Assembly: GCA_031288575.1 (NCBI GenBank)
Contig: JAITRD010000236.1
Span: 1 to 8,307, forward strand
Origin: Treponema sp.
GTDB lineage: Bacteria; Spirochaetota; Spirochaetia; Treponematales; Breznakiellaceae
DNA length: 8,307 nucleotides
Reading direction: 5' to 3'
Positions 1 to 8,307 of the stretch are shown one piece after another. The notes beneath the pieces were generated by a model, which was not told the origin of the DNA, made no database searches, and saw nothing but the letters and a program-made list of their open reading frames with translations. How positions within the stretch are numbered: position 1 is the first letter of the stretch; the number at the start of each line of letters is the position of its first letter. Made by a program: the position numbers and the translations under genes.

Positions 1-194
1 GCGGCATTGATATCGGCCTCCACTACCGCGTCCTCATCAACCACCAAAAGTCCCCGGGCAATTACCTCGCCGGAAAGTTTGCCCCGGATAAGGAAGGGCT
101 TTTCGGAGTTAATGATCCCGGAAAAATCAATATCTGAAGACAAAACCGTATCAAAATCCTTATCTTCCAATACGTCATTATGGACATCGGTCAT
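1..194 (-). CDS. Bactofilin-family (polymer-forming cytoskeletal) protein, 3' end outside window
   Basis: Reading leftward from an ATG at 194 gives 64 residues with no stop before the window edge. They begin MTDVHNDVLEDKDFDTVL and contain the pattern FLIRGKLSGEVIARG-LLVVDEDAVVEADINA. Short repeating G-x-(L/V)-x-G-(E/D)-(V/I) strands ending in 'A-V-V-x-A-D-I' are typical of the bactofilin beta-helix (DUF583/CcmA family), whose members self-assemble into cytoplasmic or membrane-associated filaments that shape cells or localise wall enzymes. The start is uncertain. No Shine-Dalgarno sequence precedes 194, and the frame stays open back to a stop at 342-344, with possible TTG starts at 314, 275 (AAAGG about 10 bases upstream) and 233 that would add an N-terminal extension. 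The gene diverges from pta. The family call is fairly sure; the filament role is known for the family, not shown here. Confidence 0.75.
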   Translation of the reverse strand, partial: MTDVHNDVLEDKDFDTVLSSDIDFSGIINSEKPFLIRGKLSGEVIARGLLVVDEDAVVEADINA

Positions 195-338
195 AGTATC
201 ATAGAATTTAACGGCCTGGAAAAAAAGCGTCAATAGGGCAGTTTTTACGGCAGACAGCCCGTTTTCCCCCCTCAAGGGACCCGCCTTTACGGCCTCGCCT
301 ATTAAACGGAACAATAAGGCCGGGCCGGCCGGATATTT

Positions 339-389
339 TTGTTACGCTTCACCAGTTGGTTATAAAAGTAAATGCAGAAGCCCTGGCAA
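339..389. promoter_or_regulatory. Divergent promoter region between bactofilin gene and pta
   Basis: The 284-base gap between the bactofilin ATG and pta holds promoter-like elements facing both ways around a shared AT-rich box. Rightward: TTGTTA (339-344), 16-base spacer, TATAAA (361-366). Leftward: TTGCCA on the minus strand (384-389), 17-base spacer, TTTATA (the same 361-366 box read on the other strand). A rightward start near 373 would give pta a leader of about 105 bases. I see no clear hairpin, riboswitch or tRNA in the leader (367-466). The match to consensus is moderate and there is no experimental support. Confidence 0.4.
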
Positions 390-466
390 AGATACCGCCG
401 GAACTTGCGCGAGATCCCCGAACCGGATATGCTTAAACCAAACTTAGGATTGCGAGTATAAAAAAC

Positions 467-472
467 AAGGAG
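467..472 (+). promoter_or_regulatory. Strong ribosome binding site of pta
   Basis: AAGGAG lies six bases before the ATG at 479 and fixes the pta start. No other in-frame start nearby has a comparable Shine-Dalgarno sequence. Confidence 0.85.
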
Positions 473-478
473 TTTATT

Positions 479-1477
479 ATGGACTTTGTAAAAGAGATGC
501 GCCAGAAGGCTAAATCGCTGCAAAAAAAACTGGTATTGCCCGAAGGGACGGAACCGCGGACCCTTAAGGCCGCCCGGATCCTCGCGGACGAACAGCTTGC
601 CGCTTCGGTAAGCCTCTTGGGGAAGGAGTCGGACATCCAGAAACTGGCTTCCCAGGAAGGGGTTAAGCTGGAGGGCCTCAATGTCATAAATCCCGCCTCC
701 TCCCCCCTCGTTGAAAAATACGCCCATGAATATTATGAGCTGCGAAAGCATAAGGGAATGACCGAAGAACAGGCGAAGATCGATATCCTTTCCCCCCTGC
801 GCTGGGGGGCCATGATGGTCCGGCAGGGGGAAGCCGACGCCATGGTCGCCGGCGCGGAAAGCACCACCGCGGACGTGCTGCGGGCGGGGCTGGCGATCAT
901 CGGCACGGTTCCGGGCTCAAAAACAGCCTCTTCCTGCTTTGTCATGCAAACCGCCGACCCCTCCTGGGGCGCCGGCGGGGCCCTCATCTTCTCGGACTGC
1001 GCGGTGGTACCGGATCCTACGGCGGAACAGCTTGCCGAAATTGCCGCAAGCGCCGCCCAGTCCTGCCGGGAATTCCTGGGGGCCGAACCCGCGGTCGCCC
1101 TCCTTTCCTTTTCTACCAATGGCTCCGGGGGAGATCACCCGGATATCCTCAAGGTAAAGGCGGCCCTGGACTTGGTTAAGGCGAAATTCCCCGCCCTCCT
1201 CATTGACGGGGAACTCCAAGCCGATGCCGCCCTGGTGCCTTCGGTAACCGATAAAAAGGCCCCCGGAAGCCCTGTCCGGGGCAAGGTCAATACCCTGGTA
1301 TTCCCGGACCTGGGGGCGGGGAATATCGGCTACAAACTGGTCCAGCGCCTGGGCAAGGCCGAAGCTTTCGGGCCCTTCCTCCAGGGCTTTGCCAAACCTA
1401 TCAGCGATCTTTCCCGGGGCGCTTCGGTGGATGACATCGTCATTACCGCGGCGGTTACCCTTTCCCGGGCCAAATAA
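479..1477 (+). CDS. pta: Phosphate acetyltransferase (phosphotransacetylase)
   Basis: This enzyme interconverts acetyl-CoA + phosphate and acetyl-phosphate + CoA in the cytoplasm, normally working with acetate kinase to make ATP and acetate. The 332 residues match the compact single-domain Pta type (the Methanosarcina thermophila enzyme is about 333), without the N-terminal regulatory domains of long enterobacterial Pta. Family signatures are visible: KLVLPEGTEPRTLKAA near the N-terminus, DAMVAGAESTTADVLRAGL around residues 119-137, FPDLGAGNIGYKLVQRL around 276-292, and PISDLSRGASVDDI near the C-terminus. There S312, R313 and D319 line up with the catalytic Ser309/Arg310/Asp316 of the M. thermophila enzyme. 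The ATG at 479 has AAGGAG six bases upstream. The gene reads intact. No ackA is in the window. It is followed after four bases by the TPR gene, so the two are probably co-transcribed and translationally coupled. Confidence 0.96.
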   Translation: MDFVKEMRQKAKSLQKKLVLPEGTEPRTLKAARILADEQLAASVSLLGKESDIQKLASQEGVKLEGLNVINPASSPLVEKYAHEYYELRKHKGMTEEQAKIDILSPLRWGAMMVRQGEADAMVAGAESTTADVLRAGLAIIGTVPGSKTASSCFVMQTADPSWGAGGALIFSDCAVVPDPTAEQLAEIAASAAQSCREFLGAEPAVALLSFSTNGSGGDHPDILKVKAALDLVKAKFPALLIDGELQADAALVPSVTDKKAPGSPVRGKVNTLVFPDLGAGNIGYKLVQRLGKAEAFGPFLQGFAKPISDLSRGASVDDIVITAAVTLSRAK

Positions 1478-1481
1478 CAGG

Positions 1482-3530
1482 GTGCCCCGGTCCCGGAATT
1501 CCAGCCCCGGGGAAGGCGGCAAAGGGAAGGACCCGGGCCGCGGCGGGGAAAAGGCGCAAAACGCCGGGGATTCCGCGGGAAAGCAGGGGGAGGCGGGCCG
1601 GAAAAAACTTCTCCCGGCCATTCAGGCGGGAAGGGAGGGGAACTACGCCAAGGCGGTCCTGATTTTGGAAGAGCTCTTGGCCGAAGGCGACGCTCCCCCC
1701 GAGGGTTACCTTCTTTTGGGCCGGGCCTTCCACGCCCTCAAGGATTATTCCCGGGCGCTGGCGGCTTTTAACGATTACCGCAAGTTCAGGCCCCGTTCCC
1801 CGGAGGGTTATCTTTTCGCGGGCCGGACCTGCCTTGCCCTGGGAATGCCCCACCGGGCGGTTCCCCTGCTCAGAAAGGCCCTGGATTATAATCCCGGGGA
1901 TTCCCGGACTATGGCGCTCCTGGGTACGGCTTACCTGCGGTCCAAACATTCCCAACTGGCGGTGTCCATACTGCAAGGCGCGGTGGAAAACGCCGGGGAG
2001 ACTGCCCTTTCCGGGAAAAACCAGGGACTTCCGCCGGAAGAACGGGACCGGATCTACCGGGCCTATCTCAACGCCCTGCTTATCCGGGGAATCCGCCTGT
2101 GCAGAAACGAGGACTACCCCGGGGCTATACCGATGCTCCGTTTTGTCCTGGACAACGGCGGCGACAGCCCCCTGCTCCGGCTGGAACTGGGCAGGGCTTT
2201 CCGGGAACAGGGGAAACTGGAAGAGGCCCTGGAACACTTTTCCCAGGCCCTGAAACTTACCCCCGAAGACCCGGGCATCCGCTGGTACCGGGCTTCGGTC
2301 CTGATGTCCCTGGGCAGAAACGCCGACGCGCTCCGTGAAATCCGGATTATCCGGTCTTCCTCCGCCGGAGGCCGGGAAAATCTAATTCCGGATTTTATCC
2401 CCGATGCCGAAAGGGTGGATCTTTTCATGATCCGTTCCCTGCTTGAAAGGGGTGAATGGCGCCGGGCCGGGGAGGCCTGCCGGAACTGGCTGAAAAACCA
2501 CGGGAACAACGCCCTGATCCATGCCTTGTACGCGGAGGCCCTGAGGAACCTTAAGGATTACCGGGCCGCCCAAAATCATCTGGAGCGGGCCCTGGAACTG
2601 GAACCCCGCCAGTTAGAACTCTGGTACGCGCGGATATTTATCGCCTGGGAAGGGAAGGACTGGGCCTTGTTAAGCCGGAGCCTCAAGGCCGCCCTGGCCT
2701 TGGGGGGGGATCCTGAACTGATTAACCGGTTTAAGCTCCTGTGGGAAGCCAAAACCGGCGGCGATAATTTGCGCGTTATCACAGGCTTGCAGGACGCCAT
2801 CCGTTCCCGGGGGCCCGAACCGGATCTTATGTATGCCCTGGGGGAGGTTTATCTTAAAACCGGCTTTACCGGCGCGGCCTTAAGCTGGTTTCAAAAAACA
2901 AGGACCCTCCTTTCAAACCATGAACCCGCTTACCTTGGGGAAATAGCCGCCCTGGAGGCCCTCTATGAAGAGGATCCGGTTCCGGCCGGGGAAAAACTAA
3001 AGGCCGCCTATGCCGAATACCTGAACCGCTGGCCGGATAATCACGCCATACGCCGGGAACAGGCTTCCTTTCTTGTCCGGGCCGGGGATTATGTTTCCGC
3101 CTGCCGGGAATTGGAGACCCTTCTGGCCTGGGAGCCGGCAAACCCCAGCCTAAGACGGGTCCTGGCTTATGCCTACCGCAAGACCGGGCGTTACCGGGAG
3201 GCGGCGGTCTTCCTAAAATCCCTGCTTAAAGAAAAACCCCGGGACCTTCAACTGCTTTTAGAGTATTCCGGGTGCCTGGAACGCTCGGGGGCGGCGGTAT
3301 ATGCCGTTACGGTGCTGGAAAAAGCCCGGGCCTTCCTGCAAAAAACCCCGGATATACCCCTGGCCCTGGGAATTCTTTTTTCCCGCCAGGGGAAAACCGA
3401 AAGGGCCCTTGATTTTTTCCGGCAAGCCGCGGCGATAAACCCGCGGGATCCCCGGCCCTATCAATGGATGGCCTTTATTGCCGGAAAAAAAGGCCCCGGC
3501 GGGGAGGATAAGAAAAAAGGGAGGACCTAA
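1482..3530 (+). CDS. Large tetratricopeptide-repeat (TPR) protein
   Basis: About 682 residues, nearly all helical TPR units of ~34 residues from residue ~43 to ~667. Examples are YLLLGRAFHALKDYSRALAAF, LRLELGRAFREQGKLEEALEHF, HALYAEALRNLKDYRAAQNHL and ALGILFSRQGKTERALDFF, with the usual small residues at repeat positions 8, 20 and 27 and Pro at 32. I count roughly a dozen or more units, some degenerate, with a break around 'EERDRIYRAYLN'. TPR superhelices bind other proteins; no catalytic motif, signal peptide or membrane segment is visible, so I infer a cytoplasmic scaffold of unknown partner. The first ~41 residues are a Gly/Lys/Arg-rich disordered tail. The GTG at 1482 was chosen because it is the first start after the pta stop. 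It has only a weak AACAGG directly before it, so expression probably depends on coupling to pta. In-frame ATGs at 1389 and 1431 lie inside pta and are less likely. The downstream 186-residue gene has its own promoter. Confidence 0.85.
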   Translation: MPRSRNSSPGEGGKGKDPGRGGEKAQNAGDSAGKQGEAGRKKLLPAIQAGREGNYAKAVLILEELLAEGDAPPEGYLLLGRAFHALKDYSRALAAFNDYRKFRPRSPEGYLFAGRTCLALGMPHRAVPLLRKALDYNPGDSRTMALLGTAYLRSKHSQLAVSILQGAVENAGETALSGKNQGLPPEERDRIYRAYLNALLIRGIRLCRNEDYPGAIPMLRFVLDNGGDSPLLRLELGRAFREQGKLEEALEHFSQALKLTPEDPGIRWYRASVLMSLGRNADALREIRIIRSSSAGGRENLIPDFIPDAERVDLFMIRSLLERGEWRRAGEACRNWLKNHGNNALIHALYAEALRNLKDYRAAQNHLERALELEPRQLELWYARIFIAWEGKDWALLSRSLKAALALGGDPELINRFKLLWEAKTGGDNLRVITGLQDAIRSRGPEPDLMYALGEVYLKTGFTGAALSWFQKTRTLLSNHEPAYLGEIAALEALYEEDPVPAGEKLKAAYAEYLNRWPDNHAIRREQASFLVRAGDYVSACRELETLLAWEPANPSLRRVLAYAYRKTGRYREAAVFLKSLLKEKPRDLQLLLEYSGCLERSGAAVYAVTVLEKARAFLQKTPDIPLALGILFSRQGKTERALDFFRQAAAINPRDPRPYQWMAFIAGKKGPGGEDKKKGRT

Positions 3531-3555
3531 AGAAAGGGAACCGGGACAAAAACAG

Positions 3556-3583
3556 TTGCCGAAAGGGGCAAAAGAGCTATAAT
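3556..3583 (+). promoter_or_regulatory. Sigma70-type promoter for the 186-residue protein gene
   Basis: TTGCCG (3556-3561), a 16-base spacer and a perfect TATAAT (3578-3583) lie in the 89-base gap after the TPR gene. Transcription would start near 3590, giving a leader of about 30 bases that ends in the Shine-Dalgarno GGGAGG (3608-3613). This is the best consensus promoter in the window. Confidence 0.65.
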
Positions 3584-3607
3584 AATTACAATTTATAACG
3601 ATAATCT

Positions 3608-3613
3608 GGGAGG
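3608..3613 (+). promoter_or_regulatory. Ribosome binding site of the 186-residue protein gene
   Basis: GGGAGG sits six bases before the ATG at 3620, supporting that start. Confidence 0.8.
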
Positions 3614-3619
3614 AAAATA

Positions 3620-4176
3620 ATGCCGGTAAAAGCAATGGATCTATTCGAGGCCTACGCGCGGAATCAGCTTCCTAAAGAAGAGGGGTATGTGGTTTCTTCT
3701 TTTTTTAGCAATAATTCCGCCTATTCCATTTATGAAATTCTGTCCTATTCCGGGGTAAAGGCTATTTATCAAACCGATACGGGCCTGACCTTCCAGTCAA
3801 CGGGCAAAAAAATCTATATTCTTATTGAACCTGCCACTTACCCCAGCAAGGCCATGGAGCCCTATGTACGGACAAACGACGAACAGATCCCCCTCCGGTT
3901 TAGCGAACTGGAACAGATTACCGCAAAAAATCAAAGCAAAATCATGATCGCAAAAAAACCTATCGAATCCTTTTCTTCCTTTACTATCCTGAAACCGACA
4001 GGGATGAATTTTGCCCTGGTTTTTTACCGGCTTCCCGATCTTTTTGATACTTTGCAGTTGTTTTTTGAAAAAACCCTTAACCGGGAAGCCGGAATTCCCC
4101 AGACGGACGCGAAAAAAAGCGCGAAAAGGATAGCGGAAACTGTCTCGGCAACCATGAATTTTAAAGGGGATTATTT

Positions 4177-4180
<4 letters not shown>
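3620..4180 (+). CDS. Conserved-looking hypothetical protein, 186 residues
   Basis: I do not recognise the family. The ATG at 3620 has a strong Shine-Dalgarno sequence and a consensus promoter upstream, so the gene is very likely real. The product starts MPVKAMDLFEAYARNQLPKE and appears to be a soluble alpha/beta protein. It has a strand-rich middle (for example KAIYQTDTGLTFQSTGKKIYILIEPATYPS, residues ~47-76, shown here as adjoining pieces of one region), a segment FALVFYRLPDLFDTLQLFFE around 132-151, and a Lys/Ala-rich C-terminal helix ending NFKGDYF. There is no signal peptide and no convincing transmembrane helix. Base composition is clearly more AT-rich than the flanking genes. It follows pta and the TPR gene on the same strand but can be transcribed alone. 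Its TAG stop interlocks with the stop of the convergent PPDK-like gene. No function can be assigned. Confidence 0.8.
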
Positions 4181-6855
<2,675 letters not shown>

Positions 6856-6886
6856 AATGATTATCCTTTTTACTTCTGCCGCCGGC

Positions 6887-7813
6887 TCAAAATAATTTTA
6901 AAATAGTATTTACCGATCCGCGGAGAAAAGCCTCAAACCGGGGGCTTGCCCCCTGGATAAGGTAACGCTGTAATTTAGCCACATCCCTGATGTTATTTCC
7001 CGCCACGGTAAATTGTATGGTGCTTCCGTGCCTAACCTTGCCCCACTTAAAAAGGGCATTGATATCAAGAATCCGCTCCCCCTCATAATAGATATGAATC
7101 TGGAGATCAGGGTATTTGGTTTTGTAACTTTCTATAATCCGTTTCCAGGCCTCTAGGTTTCCATTATGAAAGAACTCATTCTGAACCGCCACGGAATACA
7201 GGGGGGTTATCCGGCTTAAGCCCTGGGGGCTTGGGCGGGCGGCAAACTCCGGCGCGGCGCTGGGGGCGGGGGTTTCCGGGGAAGGGTTTTTGCCCCGGGT
7301 TAATCCCGGGGGAATTTTCGGTTTCTTCCCCTCAAAAAGAAGGAGGGCTAATTCGGCCGCTTTTTGGCACAGATCATCCGCGGGCAAACCGGCCTTTCCC
7401 GCGTATATCACCAGCAGTTCCCTTTTTTTTAAAGCCCCGAAGGCTGCCAGTTCCCTGGGAACCTTGGGGTTTGCCGTCAATAAACCCAGATCGGGATGAT
7501 GGTAGGCCGCGACAAGATCCACGGCTTTCCACTTTCCCAGTTCGTCCGCCAAGGCGGGGAGATCCCCGGCTACGGACCTTAAATTGGCGGAAGAAGCTTT
7601 ATACCCTAATTTATCAACCAGGATCATCCGTAAAAGCAGGGCGATCCGTTCCCCGCTTAGTTCCTCATCCTCCGATTCAAAAAGAAGATCCCCCAAATTG
7701 TTATTTGTCCCAAGGGTTTCCACAATCGCAAGGGTTTTTTTGATATGGCGCACCGCGGCATTAAATCCCCCGCGGCTCGAAAGAAACTCCAGGCTTATAA
7801 GCTCCTTAGCCAC
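6887..7813 (-). CDS. Protein with C-terminal HPr-like domain, 308 residues
   Basis: Starts at a GTG (7813) with GGGAG ten bases upstream. Three parts are visible. Residues ~1-165 are a helical, unrecognised domain. Residues ~164-198 are a Pro/Ala/Ser-rich linker. Residues ~205-288 resemble the PTS phosphocarrier HPr in order and length: first strand YSVAVQNEF, helix LEAWKRIIESY, second strand LQIHIYYEGERI, a short helix INALFKWG aligning with the SLFKLQTLG stretch of E. coli HPr, then the strand GSTIQFTVAG and final helix DVAKLQRYLIQ. The phosphorylation motif GLHARPA is absent. H216 (FFHNGNLEAW) is near the site but off register, with Arg and Pro missing. The residue at the HPr Ser46 position appears to be D250. 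No signal peptide or membrane helix is seen, so it is probably cytoplasmic. It is 31 bases upstream of the PPDK-like gene, which also handles PEP and phospho-His. The domain call was made by eye and is moderate; function is unknown. Confidence 0.7.
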   Translation of the reverse strand: MAKELISLEFLSSRGGFNAAVRHIKKTLAIVETLGTNNNLGDLLFESEDEELSGERIALLLRMILVDKLGYKASSANLRSVAGDLPALADELGKWKAVDLVAAYHHPDLGLLTANPKVPRELAAFGALKKRELLVIYAGKAGLPADDLCQKAAELALLLFEGKKPKIPPGLTRGKNPSPETPAPSAAPEFAARPSPQGLSRITPLYSVAVQNEFFHNGNLEAWKRIIESYKTKYPDLQIHIYYEGERILDINALFKWGKVRHGSTIQFTVAGNNIRDVAKLQRYLIQGASPRFEAFLRGSVNTILKLF

Positions 7814-7830
7814 CGGACACCGTCTCCCAG

Positions 7831-7859
7831 AAAAAACGCCCCCGCGTCCGGGGGCGTTT
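7831..7859 (-). terminator. Rho-independent terminator after the right-edge gene
   Basis: On the minus strand a perfect 10-base-pair stem, AAACGCCCCC/GGGGGCGTTT (7850-7859 with 7834-7843), with a six-base loop is followed by six T's (7836-7831). It lies 27 bases after the stop of the right-edge gene. The T run ends only four bases before the GGGAG ribosome binding site of the HPr-like gene, so that gene must rely on read-through or on a promoter upstream of or within the hairpin. A weak candidate is TTGAAG (7900-7895) with TATTCG (7878-7873) on the minus strand. Confidence 0.85.
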
Positions 7860-7885
7860 CGGTTTTGTCTACCGAATACAATGCA

Positions 7886-8307
7886 TTAAACTTCCTTCAA
7901 GCCGTCGCCGCCGCCGTTGCGGCCCCGGCCTCCGCCGCCGGATCTCCGGCTGCCCCGGGCAGGTTTAGCGTCAACTACGCCGGCTTTAACCCGCTCTTTC
8001 CGGGGGGGAGGAGCCAGGGCCGGGGCAAGGGTTTCCTCGGTAATGTCGGCGGGGGCTTCTCCGGAATTTATAAGATCCAGATATGCCGTCGCGGGGGTAA
8101 CCCCGGAGGGAGCGGCGCTTCCTGAGGGAAGATCGGAGAAGGACTGGTTAATATCCTCCCGGACCGTGGAGCGCCGGCGGCTGAAGGACGCGAAGGCCGC
8201 GTCCTGGAAACCCTTAGACACCCCGTGGAGAAATTCGTTGAGCACATTCGCCATGGCGTCCAGGGTCGCCTTTTTCCGCTTAATGGAAGTGATATCCACG
8301 TCTAAAA
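7886..8307 (-). CDS. C-terminal part of an unrecognised protein with Arg/Gly-rich tail (cut by right edge)
   Basis: The leftward frame is open to the right edge and ends with TAA at 7888-7886. A GTG at 8299 could be a start, but the few bases visible before it show no Shine-Dalgarno sequence and the frame continues upstream (Leu-Asp-Val), so I treat the gene as 5'-truncated by the window. The visible ~140 residues begin with a basic amphipathic helical stretch (SIKRKKATLDAMANVLNEF, then HGVSKGFQDAAF). A SRRRSTVREDI segment and a long low-complexity Pro/Ala/Ser region follow. The end is an Arg/Gly-rich tail of RGSRRSGGGGRGRNGGG type. Such tails often bind nucleic acid or mediate weak protein contacts; that is an analogy, not evidence. 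A strong terminator follows, so this gene ends its own transcription unit. Confidence 0.6.
   Translation of the reverse strand, partial: LDVDITSIKRKKATLDAMANVLNEFLHGVSKGFQDAAFASFSRRRSTVREDINQSFSDLPSGSAAPSGVTPATAYLDLINSGEAPADITEETLAPALAPPPRKERVKAGVVDAKPARGSRRSGGGGRGRNGGGDGLKEV

Noticed and set aside
7..204. Rightward 65-codon frame at the left edge
   Set aside because: Ser/Thr-rich translation without family features; the opposite strand encodes the bactofilin pattern.
433..462. Second possible pta promoter with TATAAA at 457-462
   Set aside because: Transcription would begin inside the Shine-Dalgarno sequence (467-472), and the -35 match is poor.
367..466. Riboswitch or small RNA in the pta leader
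   Set aside because: No stable nested stems or recognisable conserved core could be seen by eye.
917..1621. Long leftward open frame (234 codons) antisense to pta
   Set aside because: It lies opposite the strongly supported pta gene, its translation is Pro/Gly/Arg-rich with no family resemblance, and GC-rich codons commonly leave the opposite strand open.
1455..2237. Long leftward open frame (260 codons) antisense to the TPR gene
   Set aside because: The other strand encodes clear TPR repeats; the antisense translation is low-complexity and has no initiation signals.
3556..3571. Small hairpin TTGCC/GGCAA after the TPR gene as a terminator
   Set aside because: The stem is only five base pairs, has no T run, and overlaps the -35 box of a better-supported promoter.

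Overview
The window looks like spirochaete chromosome, most likely a Treponema of the termite-gut or oral type. The grounds are an archaeal-length phosphate acetyltransferase followed directly by a large TPR protein, an order I recall from T. pallidum (about TP0094-TP0095, from memory and unchecked), a bactofilin next door, and protein family resemblances. The DNA is moderately GC-rich, with heavy use of GGG, CCC and CGG codons. I see no transposase, tRNA, rRNA, CRISPR array or phage gene.

Left part (1-4180). A bactofilin gene, cut off by the left edge, runs leftward. It is separated by a roughly 280-base divergent intergenic region from a rightward pair: pta (acetyl-CoA + Pi <-> acetyl-phosphate + CoA), then, four bases later, a 682-residue TPR scaffold protein. 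After an 89-base gap with a good sigma70-type promoter comes an unrecognised 186-residue protein whose stop codon interlocks with that of the convergent gene.

Right part (4177-8307, all leftward). The right edge cuts a gene of which only a C-terminal piece is visible, ending in an Arg/Gly-rich tail. A strong rho-independent terminator follows it and sits almost on the ribosome binding site of the next gene. That gene encodes a 308-residue protein whose last ~100 residues read as an HPr-like domain without the standard GLHARPA phosphorylation motif. It is followed 31 bases later by an 892-residue pyruvate phosphate dikinase (PPDK)-like protein.

The most interesting point is this last pair. 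The PPDK-like protein keeps the phosphohistidine domain and the complete PEP/pyruvate catalytic set. Its N-terminal ATP-grasp half has lost the residues that bind ATP in true PPDK. It therefore resembles, in functional content, PTS enzyme I (PEP site plus phospho-His, no ATP), and it is co-transcribed with an HPr-like protein. Together they may be an undescribed PEP-linked phosphorelay or regulatory pair. This is inference from sequence by eye and needs alignment and structure prediction to confirm.
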